DNA of 64,000 bases from Paenibacillus sp. FSL R7-0345. GTDB taxonomy: Bacteria > Bacillota > Bacilli > Paenibacillales > Paenibacillaceae. The notes under the pieces were generated by a model. The model searched no databases and had not been told where the DNA came from. It saw only the letters and a list, made by a program, of their open reading frames with translations. Shown in pieces: positions 1-9,812 of the stretch. The DNA lies in NCBI RefSeq assembly GCF_038595055.1, contig NZ_CP152002.1, positions 204,501 through 268,500 of the forward strand. The letters are read 5' to 3'. The position numbers were made by a program, and so were the translations under genes. Position 1 is the stretch's first letter. Every line of letters begins with the position of its first letter.

Positions 1-1
1 T

Positions 2-169
2 GCAGGGGATGCATTCTGGTCAGGTTTTTATGCAGCCTTGGTGAAAGGATACACCCTTCAACAGTCTATCACCCTTGGTTTTGCAGTAAGCGCATATAAA
101 CTGAAGTTTCTTGGAGCTGTTGTAGACTTGCCAAAGCTGGATAAAATAAAACAAATGTATAGTTTATAG
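2..169 (+). CDS. PfkB-family sugar kinase, C-terminal end (partial)
   Basis: The reading frame is open from the window edge and ends at TAG 167-169, giving the last 55 residues of a protein. It begins with AGDAFWSGF, the GAGD anion-hole and catalytic-base motif of ribokinase/PfkB kinases, where the Asp activates the sugar hydroxyl. The next gene is a sucrose phosphorylase 26 bases downstream, so a fructokinase acting on the fructose released by phosphorolysis is the likely role. That assignment rests on context. The substrate-binding N-terminal part lies outside the window. Confidence 0.75.
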   Translation, partial: AGDAFWSGFYAALVKGYTLQQSITLGFAVSAYKLKFLGAVVDLPKLDKIKQMYSL

Positions 170-195
170 AGGATAACCAGGAGAGGAGAACGGGC

Positions 196-1665
196 ATGGC
201 GGTAAAAAACAAGGTGCAGCTAATTACTTATCCTGACTCTTTGGGGGGAGATCTGAGAACGCTCCATGATATTTTAATAAAGTATTTCTCGGATATATTT
301 AAAGGGGGAATTCATATTCTCCCGCCATTCCCATCCTCCGGAGACCGGGGGTTTGCTCCACTTACTTACCTTGAGATCGATCCGGCATTCGGAACTTGGG
401 AGGATATTAACGAGATCGGCGAAACCTTCGATGTGCTGGTTGATTTGATGGTCAATCATATTTCCAGGCAGTCCAAGTATTTTCAGGACTTTTTAGAAAA
501 GGGCCGAAAATCGGAATATGCTGATCTGTTCATTACTCTGGATAAGGTCTGGGAAGACGGACAACCCGTTGAAGAGGATATCAGCAAAATGTTTTTGCGC
601 AGACCCCTTCCCTATTCCAGCTTCAAGATTGCGGACACAGGTGAGGAAGAGACGGTATGGACGACTTTTGGCAAGAGTGATCCTTCGGAGCAGATTGATT
701 TGGATATCCATTCCAATCAGGTTAGACAACTTTTTTCGCTATTCTTTGAAAACTTCAGCAAGCACAATGTGAAAATAGTCCGGTTGGATGCGGTAGGCTA
801 TATTATCAAAAAACTCGGAACGAGCTGCTTTTTTGTTGAACCGGAAATTTATGAATTTCTTGATTGGATCAAGGAGCTGGCAAGCTCATATGGAATTGAA
901 CTTCTGCCGGAAGTTCATGCTCATTATTCCATCCAGTACAAACTGGCTGAACACGGTTTCTGGATTTATGACTTCGTTCTGCCATACATGATACTGGATA
1001 CCTTCATAAACCAATCCAATGAAAAGCTATTCGGTTATTTGAAAAACAGACCCGCCAAACAGTTTACCATGCTCGATTGTCATGATGGTATTCCCGTCAA
1101 GCCGGATATGGATGGTCTGATCGATCCCGCAGAGGCTAAAAAGCTTGTTGATGTATGTGTCGGAAGAGGCTCGAACTTAAGCTTGATTCTGTCGGATGAG
1201 CACAAGTCGGGTGATGGCTTTGATGTTCACCAGATCCGCTGCTCCTACTATTCAGTGTTGAACAATGATGGCGACGCCTACTTGGCCGCGCGATCCATTC
1301 AATTTTTTGTGCCGGGGATACCACAAGTCTATTACGTAGGACTTTTAGCTGGTGAGAACGATATGGAAGCGGTGAAGAAATCCGGAGAAGGACGTGAAAT
1401 TAATCGTCATAACTTCACTGTGGAAGAGGTTGAAGAGGTAATTCAGAAGGATGTGGTGCAAAGGCTCCTGCAACTGATTCGTTTCAGAAATGAGTATGAT
1501 GCATTTAATGGAGAGTTTAGCATAGCGGAGTGTCCTCAGGATGAAGTCCGGCTCTCCTGGAAAAAAGAGAAGACTTGGTGCGAATTAAATATCGATTTAA
1601 ATACAAATAAGACTGTAATAAAGTATGTAGATGATAGCGGTATGGAGAACCGTTATGTGGTATAA
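196..1665 (+). CDS. gtfA: Sucrose phosphorylase (GH13 family, subfamily 18 type)
   Basis: The 489-residue protein has the length and layout of GH13_18 phosphorylases, which convert sucrose and phosphate to glucose-1-phosphate and fructose in the cytoplasm. There is no signal peptide. The GH13 catalytic residues are visible: nucleophile Asp198 in RLDAVGY, acid/base Glu239 in LLPEVHAHY, and the transition-state Asp297 in DCHDGIP. The N-terminal VQLITYPDSLGGDL is typical of the family. A GGAGAGGAG site precedes the ATG. It follows a PfkB kinase gene and probably shares its operon. A sucrose-6'-phosphate or glucosylglycerol phosphorylase from the same subfamily cannot be excluded from sequence alone. 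Confidence 0.85.
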   Translation: MAVKNKVQLITYPDSLGGDLRTLHDILIKYFSDIFKGGIHILPPFPSSGDRGFAPLTYLEIDPAFGTWEDINEIGETFDVLVDLMVNHISRQSKYFQDFLEKGRKSEYADLFITLDKVWEDGQPVEEDISKMFLRRPLPYSSFKIADTGEEETVWTTFGKSDPSEQIDLDIHSNQVRQLFSLFFENFSKHNVKIVRLDAVGYIIKKLGTSCFFVEPEIYEFLDWIKELASSYGIELLPEVHAHYSIQYKLAEHGFWIYDFVLPYMILDTFINQSNEKLFGYLKNRPAKQFTMLDCHDGIPVKPDMDGLIDPAEAKKLVDVCVGRGSNLSLILSDEHKSGDGFDVHQIRCSYYSVLNNDGDAYLAARSIQFFVPGIPQVYYVGLLAGENDMEAVKKSGEGREINRHNFTVEEVEEVIQKDVVQRLLQLIRFRNEYDAFNGEFSIAECPQDEVRLSWKKEKTWCELNIDLNTNKTVIKYVDDSGMENRYVV

Positions 1666-1674
1666 ATTAGGTAG

Positions 1675-1700
1675 AAAAGACACCTTGAGGGTGTCTTTTT
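1675..1700 (+). terminator. Rho-independent terminator after sucrose phosphorylase
   Basis: A perfect 10-bp stem (AAAAGACACC, 1675-1684, with GGTGTCTTTT, 1690-1699) encloses a 5-base loop and ends in a T run just after the stop codon at 1665. Confidence 0.9.
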
Positions 1701-1870
1701 CATTTTTTATTGGCTGGCGTGGCTGTTGGAACGGAGGGAAATTGAATGTGCTGGAGATGAACGTGGCGGTTGAAAATTAGGGGTGCATATGTTCGCAAAA
1801 ATCGTTTATTTTCCTAAAATTTTGTGTATAATAAAGCTGACTGACCAACTTATTCCAAAGGGGATGAAGC

Positions 1871-2063
1871 ATGATGTCAATCGGTTTGAACCCGTATTTT
1901 GTTTTTAATGGAAACAGAGGAGACGGAGGCGCGGGAGATTTTTGCTGCGCTGGGTGACGGCGGTCAGGTGGTCATGCCTCTGCAGAAGACGGATTGGAGC
2001 CCTTTGTATGGGATTGTAAAGGACAGGTTCGGTGTTACTTTTCAGGTGAATGTAAGTAACTAA
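1871..2063 (+). pseudogene. Internally deleted VOC/PhnB-like gene remnant
   Basis: ATG 1871 opens a frame reading MMSIGLNPYFVFNGN, the usual N-terminus of single-domain PhnB-like VOC proteins, but this frame soon stops. A second frame, 1908-2063, reads EIFAALGDGGQVVMPLQ and ends KDRFGVTFQVNVSN, the usual C-terminal third of the same family. About 80 middle residues of a normal protein of about 140 are missing, and the two ends lie in different frames. A TATAAT (1826-1831) and a ribosome site remain upstream. The next gene is an intact two-domain VOC protein, so this was probably a paralogous neighbour that decayed by internal deletion. Confidence 0.75.
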
Positions 2064-2075
2064 GGAGGAATGATT

Positions 2076-2993
2076 GTGACCAAAGTAAAACAGACCATTG
2101 TGCCGCACCTATGGTATGACAAAGAAGCGGTAGAAGCCGCTAATTTTTACGCATCTGTTTTCCCCGAATCTAAGGTGACTAGCGTTACGCAACTTCATGA
2201 CACGCCGTCCGGTGACTGTGATCAGGTTTCTTTTGAGATATGGGGACAGAAGTTTATGGCGATCAGTGCGGGGCCGTACTTCAAGTTAAACCCGTCGGTT
2301 TCTTTCTTCGTTAATTTTGATCCGTCACGCGATAAGGATGCAGCTGAGAAAATAGATGAGGTCTGGAACAAATTATCTGAAGGCGGACAAGCATTAATGC
2401 CGCTTGATAAATATCCGTTCAGTGAGCGGTACGGCTGGATTCAGGATAAATTCGGTGTGTCCTGGCAGCTGATGCTTACGAATCCGGAGGGCGAGGAGCG
2501 GCCGGCTATTATTCCGTCGTTTCTGTTTGTGGGTGATCAGTGCGGCAAGGCGGAAGAGGCGATGTCTCTTTATTTATCCGTATTTGGCAACTCGCGGCAG
2601 GGATCGGTCGCCCGCTACCCCAAAGGCTCGGAGCCTGACCGGGAAGGAACGATTATGTTCGCTGACTTCATGCTGGAGAATCAGTGGTTCACCGCAATGG
2701 ACAGCGCGCATGAGCATAAATTCAGCTTCAACGAGGCCATCTCCTTTATGGTGAAATGCGATTCGCAAGAGGAAATTGACCACTACTGGGAGAGGCTGTC
2801 TGCCGTTCCGGAGGCTGAACAGTGCGGCTGGCTGAAGGATAAGTTCGGCGTGTCCTGGCAGATTGTTCCTTCTGCGCTGGATGAGCTGCTGGGAAAAGGA
2901 ACACCTGAGCAAATGGAGCGGGTTACAAAGGCTTTTTTGCAGATGAAAAAGTTCGATCTTGCAGCCTTGCATAGGGCTTATAATGGCGAGTAG
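2076..2993 (+). CDS. Tandem two-domain VOC (PhnB/glyoxalase-like) protein
   Basis: About 305 residues form two consecutive VOC modules, residues 1-145 and 150-290. Each ends with the family signature: [13 protein letters not shown] in the first and [13 protein letters not shown] in the second. Proteins of this kind are often labelled '3-demethylubiquinone-9 3-methyltransferase', but they are metalloenzyme-fold proteins of unproven activity. The start is taken as GTG 2076, seven bases after AAGGAGG (2062-2068). The in-frame ATG at 2070 is only one base from that site and therefore unlikely. The gene lies directly after a decayed single-domain relative. The protein is cytoplasmic and its substrate is unknown. 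Confidence 0.8.
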   Translation: MTKVKQTIVPHLWYDKEAVEAANFYASVFPESKVTSVTQLHDTPSGDCDQVSFEIWGQKFMAISAGPYFKLNPSVSFFVNFDPSRDKDAAEKIDEVWNKLSEGGQALMPLDKYPFSERYGWIQDKFGVSWQLMLTNPEGEERPAIIPSFLFVGDQCGKAEEAMSLYLSVFGNSRQGSVARYPKGSEPDREGTIMFADFMLENQWFTAMDSAHEHKFSFNEAISFMVKCDSQEEIDHYWERLSAVPEAEQCGWLKDKFGVSWQIVPSALDELLGKGTPEQMERVTKAFLQMKKFDLAALHRAYNGE

Positions 2994-3042
2994 ATGCACA
3001 GTACCTGTCGTATACCGGAGGAAATGATATAGTAAGGATGAG

Positions 3043-3076
3043 AAGCGGCGGGAGGTAGAACTCTTACCGCTTTTTT
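3043..3076 (+). terminator. Probable terminator after VOC gene
   Basis: AAGCGG (3043-3048) pairs with CCGCTT (3067-3072), with GGTA/TACC available inside, followed by a run of Ts. The stem is imperfect but lies 50 bases after the stop codon. Confidence 0.5.
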
Positions 3077-3520
3077 GGTGCGCCGGAGCATTTTCAACGG
3101 AAATTCAAAATAGTATCAAACGATCTAAAAAGTCCAATATAAGCTAATAAGCATCAGTGGAAATGGTTAAGAGGGAGATGAGTCACGGTTCACTTCAGAA
3201 AACATCCTAAATATTCGCTAAAATTGATAGCATTATGCTTTTAACATTCACTTTTGATACAAAATCAAAAATGACTATAGAAATCAGTAGCCATGATTTA
3301 CAAGGGAATCTGTAAGGGCTTACAATCTGACATATCTTTGCTGATGCAAGAAGATCTGGATTCGGTCCAATACATCTATAGAGAAGCGAGGTGGGGCAGG
3401 AGCGAAAGCGATTCATTTATACTAATTCATATTGAAAACGCTTAATTATGAAGGACCGGAGAGCAAGCTTTCTCAGCAGGACTTGGCAGCTTCATGATTT
3501 TACGACGAGGAGTGAAGGTA
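3077..3520 (+). other. Long 5' region of the rhamnogalacturonan lyase gene
   Basis: About 440 bases without a convincing gene. A short open frame on the minus strand (3207-3416) has no ribosome site and no recognisable protein. The region is AT-rich and probably holds the promoter and leader of the downstream lyase. A TATACT (3417-3422) is a possible -10, but no good -35 precedes it. Confidence 0.4.
3433..3446 (+). promoter_or_regulatory. Candidate cre-like (CcpA) site
   Basis: TGAAAACGCTTAAT matches 12 of 14 positions of the catabolite-responsive element consensus and lies just downstream of a possible -10 (3417-3422), where carbon catabolite repression of a pectinase gene would be expected. 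The match is imperfect at the 3' CA. Confidence 0.3.
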
Positions 3521-6500
3521 TTGAAGAGCAAGCTCAAAAAGTACATGTCTGTCGTTCTCACAGTTTCTATGGCATTTATGCTGATGCCCTCTGCGGTTTT
3601 GGGTGCGCCGCAAGGCGGCGGTAACGCAACTGCAGCTGCCGCTTTGACACAAGTAGGCGGTGTACTGGATTTTGAAGATGGCGAGTTAACAGGCACTGTA
3701 ACCGGCGCTCCGGCAACCATAGGACCCGGGTCCGTTACGGTAGCAGTTTATGAATCTAACAAGGCACTCCGCGTTCAGCCTCCATCTGATACAGATTCAA
3801 ATGAGGCCAAACAAGCCAGCTACTGGTGGACTCTTCCCTTAAACAGCGGTGAGTATGACCTGACCGGCAAAGATCAGGTTGAAGTATCCTTTGACTGGTG
3901 GGCTGATATTACCCGTCCAAGTGCCAACTCGCTTGATGTACGTCTTAATGACGGTACGGATCAAGTGGTAACGCTGCGGACTGCCGGAGGCGGGACAAAT
4001 GCGGACTCACCGGCGACCATATCCTATTACGCCGGCAATATGAATGCGGCTAATGCTCCGGCAACAGGAGCGTCTGTTACTGCGCTAACAGGCGTGCCGC
4101 GACTGACCAAACTTTCAGCGACCCTGAGCCTTGATCTCCTGGCTCAAGTGGCAACAATCAGCGTTACTGACGGCGCTTCAAGGGTGTATACCACGCCTCA
4201 GCCGATAGCCATAGGCTCCGATAAACTGACCAGCCTGAGCATCGGTGCAAGCCGGGCAAGCGGACAGAACTGGGCAAGATTTAACGCGGTTACAGGTGTT
4301 GACTGGAATGAAGATACCTATGGCATGCGTGTTGACAATATCCTGTTCAAGGCAGCTTCGACCGGAGGCGTTAAACCGGTTATTAACCCAGGTGAGTTAA
4401 CAATATCTCCGGCTTCTACTGCCAATCTGGAATATGGGGAAGGTTCTCTTGCCGATAAGCATTCAGCCACATTCAGCGCGGTTGTAATGCCTATTAATGC
4501 AACAGACCGGACGTTTACATGGTCGATCAGTGACGAGAAGATTGCTGCGATAACGGTAAATCCGGATAACAGTGTAACGATAACGGGGGTCGGTGCAGGC
4601 GAGGCCACTCTTACGGCTGTATCCGTTATGGACAGCTCGGTCAAGAGCAGTGTGCCGATCAAGGTTAAATATGTTCCTTCCGTTACTGAGCCGGCTCCGG
4701 ACTTTTCTGCACTGTTGGCGGAGGGATACACACAGGAATTCGGGAGTAACTTTGCCGCTGGCGGAGAAGCTCCGCTATGGATATTTGCAGGCGGTACCTA
4801 CCATACGCTTGCCAGAGAAGATGCTCCTCAGGTTAATAATTATTTCCGGTTTGACGCTTCCGGTTCAGGCAACCGCGGCGGTAAGGGGGATTTACCTCAC
4901 GCCGTTTCCGGCAGCAAGGTCTATGTTAACTTAGACTGGAAGGTTCCGGCAGTTAACACCCTGCAGAATACGTTTAACCTGAGCTTCCAGGACGGTTCTA
5001 ACGTTCTGCTTAGCTTAAGAACAGGTACTTATAACGGGGCAAGAACAATAGGTGCGTTTGCAGGGAGCCTGCCAGGGCCGACCGGGCCTAATCCGGCTAA
5101 CTTCTGGAGTACTGACCGTTACCATGCGTTTACGTATAACGAGGTGAATACATGGTATACAGTCGGTGTAGAGTTTGATTTTGATACAATGCTCGCTACG
5201 GTTTCCCTTGTTCCAAGAGATGCTGCTGAAGCAGTGCCTTCGGTGCTGACTATTCCTTTTGAAGGAAGCCAGATCAGCTCGTTTGTCCTTACAGGTGAGC
5301 GTGCAGGCGGAAATAACGTGAGTGTAGTGGATAATGGCGTCGATAATTTGTACTTCTTTACTAAACAGCTTTCAGCGGACACGATAGTCGAAGTGCTGCC
5401 GTATGAATTCTTGCCGGTACTTCCGGAAACAGCAGACAGCAATACATTGGAGAGCTGGTTCAAGACCGTATACATCGGGGATGTGACTGACGAGGCAGGG
5501 CTTGATCTGCCGGCAACGGTTAAGGTTAAGCTCGCGGACGGCACAACTGCCGAGGTAGGCGTAACCTGGGCTTTAACGGAAGCCCCATGGTCTACAGCGG
5601 CTGCAGATCTGGTTTATAAGGCAGATAAACAGGGCGTATTTTCCTATGCCGGGACACTTACCAGTGTTCCTGACGTAGCGGTTAACAGAATGGGATTAAA
5701 GGCGAAGCTGTACATCGAGAACCGGCATAAAGACAAGGTTACTGCGGAGCCGATCTCAATGGAGTGGCTGGACAGAGGTGTGGTAGCCGTTCCGGTGAAC
5801 AGCGGCGACGGTGTGCTTGTGACATGGCGCCTGCTGTCCTCTGAATACAACAAAGGCTTAACCTTTAATGTCTACAGAAACGGCGATAAGATTAACACGT
5901 CACCGGTTACTGTACTGGATTATGTGGATGCAGGCGGTAAAACCGGAGACAGATACGAAGTAGAGACTATAAACACTGGCTCGATGAGCAAGCCTGCAAC
6001 AGCGTGGGCTAACAATTATGTAGATATTCCGCTTCAGAGACCGGCTGATCGTCCTAACCCGGCTCTGGCTTACGGTGCGACATCTAATGCCGACCCGATT
6101 ACCTACACAGCCAATGACACATCTGTAGCGGATATTAACGATGATGGCCAGTATGAGATTCTTGTAAAATGGTATCCGTCCCAGGCCCAGGATCCGGGTC
6201 TTGCAAACCGGCATACCGGGGAAACCATTTTCGATGCCTATACGCTTGAAGGGAAATTGCTATGGAGAATCAACCTGGGTATCAATATCGTGTCCAGCGC
6301 CCATCACAGCGCATTTAACTTCTATGATCTGGATCAGGACGGAAAAGCGGAATTTTCAGTTAAGACAGCAGACGGAACCAGGGGTTATCTGCCTAAAGCG
6401 GACGGTACCATTGATGATCTGACTGATACTCCGGCTTGGGTATTGGGTGACCCGGAAGCGGTATGGGTAGGCAGCCTTCAGAATCCGGCAAAGGATAATC

Positions 6501-8773
6501 AGGTCAACAATACGGCGCTGGGCAGAGTTGCGTCTGGTCCGGAAACCTTTACGGTGTTTAACGGGGAAACCGGCAAACCGGTTGATACCGTTGATTATTT
6601 TGCACCGTACAGCATTAGCTCAAACTGGGGCGATAACAACAATAACCGCAGCGACCGCTTCAACGGAGCCGTTGCCTATATGCCGAAGAACGGCGAATAT
6701 GGCGCAGAGCCTTATCCTACCGTTATTGAGGTGCGCGCTCACTACGGCCCGCAGTATGTAGCGGCATACCAGTTTATTGACGGTAAAATAGTGGAGATCT
6801 GGACGTTCACGCTGGCTGACTGGAACGCCGGCAGCAATCAGGGTAATCACAATGTTAAGGTGGCTGATCTGGATTTTGACGGCTATAACGAGGTTGTCCT
6901 TGGCGGCATCACAATTGATCAGGACGGAACGATTGTATGGAGCACCAACGGAACGAGAGGTACAGTAGCCGGAGGTCATGGTGACGCGCTGCATGTTGCC
7001 ACGATGGTACCGGACAGCAACGAAATTTATGTTTTCCAGCCGCATGAAGCCAGTCCGCCAAACAATGTAACGCTGGTTCGCGGTTCCACAGGGGAGGCAG
7101 TGTGGACCTATTCAGCGAACTTAGGCGATGTTGGACGCGGCGTTGCAGCTAACGTAACTCCTTTACCGGGCTTTGAGGTGTGGGCGATAGGGACGCCTAT
7201 GTACAATATTATGAACGGCAAAGTCATTACTGCTGATGTCGGCGGGATCGGCGTTGCTAACAAGGCGCCTGTTAACTTCATCCTGTATTGGGATGGAGAT
7301 CTGCTGAGCGAGTTCTTTGACGGGCCTGATAACAACAATTCAACAGCCGCTCCAGCGATCACGAAATTCAACTATGATGTGACAACTGGGCAGAGCGAGC
7401 TTACAACGCTGCAGACCCTGACCGGAACCTATTCCAACAACGGGACCAAGGCGAATCCGGGCCTGATTGCCGATATATTCGGTGACTGGCGTGATGAAGT
7501 GCTTGTCCGCACCGATGACAATAATGCGCTGAGAATCTACACGACGGACATTCCAACGGATAATGTAATCTACACGCTGATGCATGATCCGCAGTACCGC
7601 CTGGCCGCTAACTCTCAGAACGCTATGTACAACCAGCCGGCGCATTTGAGCTTTTATCTGGGTGAAGACATCCGGGATGAGGTTCAGAACATGCAGCTTC
7701 CGGTGTCTAACATCTACTACACTGCAGAAGCTGACGTTACCCCGGCAGAGAATTCTGTTCTCTCTGTAACAGAGGCAACGTACTATACGAACGCGGGCGC
7801 TGACCTCACGGTAACGGTGACATTAAACGGCAACACGCTTACCGGGATCAAAAAAGGCGATTCTGCACTTGCTGATACCGACTACAGCCTGGATACTGTA
7901 ACGCCGGATGGCAAACAGACGGTTACAATCAAGAGAAGCTATTTGGCAACACTGTCTAATGGTGATGTCCTGACCTTCGTGTTCAGTGCAGGGAAGTTTG
8001 CGAAGCTGAAGATTACGGTGACGACACAAGAGGTCTCTATTCCGGGATCAAACCCAGGATCAAACCCGGTTACTCCGACACCAACCCCGGGCCCTGCAGC
8101 GGGCTCAGGAACAGGTACCGGTTCTGCAGTGCAGACACCTACTCCGGAGAAGCCGATTTTAAAGAGCACCCTTGTGAACGCAGAGCAGACTAAGGCTAAG
8201 CTGCAGCAGGCACTGCAAGCAAATCAGCCGGTCAGCTTCTCAGACGTACCACAAACGCATTGGGCAGCAAAAGCAATCCGTTTAGCTTCACAGCTTGGCA
8301 TCGTCGAAGGTATGCTTAACGGCGAGTTCAAGGGATCAAATCAAGTAACCCGGGCTGAATTCACTGCGATGATCGTCCGGACGTTGGGCATTGATACGAC
8401 AGGAGCAGCAGGCTCCTTCTCTGACACTAAGGGTCATTGGGCAGATGCCTATATCACGGGATTACAACGTGCAGGTATCGTGAACGGTGCCGGGAACGGC
8501 AAGTTCAATCCTAACCAGGAGATCACCCGCGCCGAGATGGCTGCAATCCTGGCCCGTGTACTGGATATGAGTGCACCTGCCAGCGCAGCGCAATTCTCGG
8601 ATCTCAGCAATCATTGGGCTGCAGACAGTATTGAGCAGCTTAGCAGAGCAGGTATCGTATCCGGTATGGGCGATGGTAAGTTTGCACCGAACGATACAGC
8701 TACCCGCAATCAGTCGGTAACGATTATTATGCGGATGCTGAATATCGTGCTTGATCTGGGTCTGGAGCTGTAG
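3521..8773 (+). CDS. Secreted, S-layer-anchored rhamnogalacturonan lyase (PL11) with SLH domains
   Basis: The protein cleaves the rhamnogalacturonan I backbone of pectin at the cell surface. Start TTG 3521 follows GAGGAG (3507-3512) and opens directly into a signal peptide (KSKLKKYM, hydrophobic core, AVLGA). Domains in order: a beta-sandwich to about residue 285; a Big2-like Ig domain, 290-385; a second beta-sandwich, 395-620; an Ig group-4-like domain, 625-720; the PL11 catalytic beta-propeller, about 723-1400, recognised from ISMEWLDRGVVAV, FNVYRNGDKIN and the repeated Asp-rich loops DINDDGQYE, DLDQDGKAE and DLDFDGYNE; an X2-type Ig module, 1410-1503; a Pro/Thr/Gly linker; and three SLH repeats, about 1572-1750, which bind pyruvylated wall polymer. 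At 1750 residues it is far larger than simple YesW-type enzymes, because of the added modules. Confidence 0.88.
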   Translation: MKSKLKKYMSVVLTVSMAFMLMPSAVLGAPQGGGNATAAAALTQVGGVLDFEDGELTGTVTGAPATIGPGSVTVAVYESNKALRVQPPSDTDSNEAKQASYWWTLPLNSGEYDLTGKDQVEVSFDWWADITRPSANSLDVRLNDGTDQVVTLRTAGGGTNADSPATISYYAGNMNAANAPATGASVTALTGVPRLTKLSATLSLDLLAQVATISVTDGASRVYTTPQPIAIGSDKLTSLSIGASRASGQNWARFNAVTGVDWNEDTYGMRVDNILFKAASTGGVKPVINPGELTISPASTANLEYGEGSLADKHSATFSAVVMPINATDRTFTWSISDEKIAAITVNPDNSVTITGVGAGEATLTAVSVMDSSVKSSVPIKVKYVPSVTEPAPDFSALLAEGYTQEFGSNFAAGGEAPLWIFAGGTYHTLAREDAPQVNNYFRFDASGSGNRGGKGDLPHAVSGSKVYVNLDWKVPAVNTLQNTFNLSFQDGSNVLLSLRTGTYNGARTIGAFAGSLPGPTGPNPANFWSTDRYHAFTYNEVNTWYTVGVEFDFDTMLATVSLVPRDAAEAVPSVLTIPFEGSQISSFVLTGERAGGNNVSVVDNGVDNLYFFTKQLSADTIVEVLPYEFLPVLPETADSNTLESWFKTVYIGDVTDEAGLDLPATVKVKLADGTTAEVGVTWALTEAPWSTAAADLVYKADKQGVFSYAGTLTSVPDVAVNRMGLKAKLYIENRHKDKVTAEPISMEWLDRGVVAVPVNSGDGVLVTWRLLSSEYNKGLTFNVYRNGDKINTSPVTVLDYVDAGGKTGDRYEVETINTGSMSKPATAWANNYVDIPLQRPADRPNPALAYGATSNADPITYTANDTSVADINDDGQYEILVKWYPSQAQDPGLANRHTGETIFDAYTLEGKLLWRINLGINIVSSAHHSAFNFYDLDQDGKAEFSVKTADGTRGYLPKADGTIDDLTDTPAWVLGDPEAVWVGSLQNPAKDNQVNNTALGRVASGPETFTVFNGETGKPVDTVDYFAPYSISSNWGDNNNNRSDRFNGAVAYMPKNGEYGAEPYPTVIEVRAHYGPQYVAAYQFIDGKIVEIWTFTLADWNAGSNQGNHNVKVADLDFDGYNEVVLGGITIDQDGTIVWSTNGTRGTVAGGHGDALHVATMVPDSNEIYVFQPHEASPPNNVTLVRGSTGEAVWTYSANLGDVGRGVAANVTPLPGFEVWAIGTPMYNIMNGKVITADVGGIGVANKAPVNFILYWDGDLLSEFFDGPDNNNSTAAPAITKFNYDVTTGQSELTTLQTLTGTYSNNGTKANPGLIADIFGDWRDEVLVRTDDNNALRIYTTDIPTDNVIYTLMHDPQYRLAANSQNAMYNQPAHLSFYLGEDIRDEVQNMQLPVSNIYYTAEADVTPAENSVLSVTEATYYTNAGADLTVTVTLNGNTLTGIKKGDSALADTDYSLDTVTPDGKQTVTIKRSYLATLSNGDVLTFVFSAGKFAKLKITVTTQEVSIPGSNPGSNPVTPTPTPGPAAGSGTGTGSAVQTPTPEKPILKSTLVNAEQTKAKLQQALQANQPVSFSDVPQTHWAAKAIRLASQLGIVEGMLNGEFKGSNQVTRAEFTAMIVRTLGIDTTGAAGSFSDTKGHWADAYITGLQRAGIVNGAGNGKFNPNQEITRAEMAAILARVLDMSAPASAAQFSDLSNHWAADSIEQLSRAGIVSGMGDGKFAPNDTATRNQSVTIIMRMLNIVLDLGLEL

Positions 8774-8847
8774 GACAGCTGATTTTAGAATCTCCACTTT
8801 AAATGCTGTTTGTGTCAGGTGAAATGAAGCGTTGACAGCAGAAATGA

Positions 8848-8878
8848 GGGGGCACCGATAAGCGGTGCTCCCTTTTTT
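8848..8878 (+). terminator. Terminator after rhamnogalacturonan lyase
   Basis: A 10-bp stem (GGGGGCACCG, 8848-8857, with CGGTGCTCCC, 8863-8872, one G-T pair) is followed by TTTTTT. Confidence 0.9.
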
Positions 8879-9020
8879 GCTTATCCGGGATAACTAAAAT
8901 TAGGGGATATCAAAACTGTGACCACATTCGTAGATATGAAGGCAACGTTGCTCATATAGTGGAGTTGCGGTCCATTTTGTTAGGTAATTTATTCAAATAT
9001 GAACGGAGAGGAGCTTTACT

Positions 9021-9740
9021 ATGATAATGGATAAAAAAGTTCTGCTGGCAGCCATCTTATCCTTATTTTTTGTAGTCCTTGTTCCCTATTCAACACCCGT
9101 AATTTATGCAGATCAGACTTTAAAAGTAATCTCAATATCAGTAGCAGGTCCGGCAAGAGCATTAAAGCCGAAACAGACCTATCAGTTAAAACCGGACGTA
9201 GTCACCTTACCACAAGACAGCAATGTAAAAATTGCGTACTCCTCGGCCAATACTCAGGTAGCAACAGTAAATATGAGCGGTCTTGTAACAGCTGTCAGCC
9301 CGGGGAAGGCCATTATATATGCCAGCTCGGGCGGAAAAAGTACATATGCTGTAATCAAGGTGGATTCAAGTGCAGTAAAACTCACTACAGGGCTGTGGGT
9401 GGAAAAGAAGAATATTAAAAAGCCAAAAGAACAGCTGTTAACAGAGGGTGCCGTTTATTTTAAACTCAAGAGTTTCGATAATCATGTGTTGACCGGACAT
9501 TTTTTTGCCGTTAGTGCTCCTCCATCCAATCGGATAGCTGATGTTGAAATCAAGACAACACTGAAGAACGGCAAGGGAAGCTTCTCCTATACGGATGACG
9601 GCTGGGGGAACAGCGGGGAAGGAACTGTAGAAATGAAGGGCGGCACTCTTGAATTCAGCTTTAAGGAAACCCAATCAGACAGCATGGCAATGTGGCAGCT
9701 TGGAACGCATATTTTTATATTGTACAAATCTGAAAGTTAA
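9021..9740 (+). CDS. Secreted protein with Big2 Ig-like domain, function unknown
   Basis: The 239-residue protein begins with a signal peptide (MDKKVLLAAILSLFFVV, cleavage probably after VIYA). Residues 38-120 form a bacterial Ig-like group-2 domain with the typical SSANTQVATVNMSGLVTAVSPGKA strand pattern, broken here only by the usual variation. The remaining 115 residues, rich in Thr, Lys and aromatic residues (GTVEMKGGTLEFSF), look like a small beta-sandwich that I do not recognise. A GGAGAGGAG site precedes the ATG. Big2 domains usually mediate surface or carbohydrate attachment, so an exported accessory or adhesive role is likely. It stands alone between two terminated genes. Confidence 0.6.
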   Translation: MIMDKKVLLAAILSLFFVVLVPYSTPVIYADQTLKVISISVAGPARALKPKQTYQLKPDVVTLPQDSNVKIAYSSANTQVATVNMSGLVTAVSPGKAIIYASSGGKSTYAVIKVDSSAVKLTTGLWVEKKNIKKPKEQLLTEGAVYFKLKSFDNHVLTGHFFAVSAPPSNRIADVEIKTTLKNGKGSFSYTDDGWGNSGEGTVEMKGGTLEFSFKETQSDSMAMWQLGTHIFILYKSES

Positions 9741-9812
9741 ATCCCCGATTTTTGCCTAACCTCCAATACTCCTTTATAATGATAGGCCAATGCTTCTAGA
9801 CAGGAGGAAACT

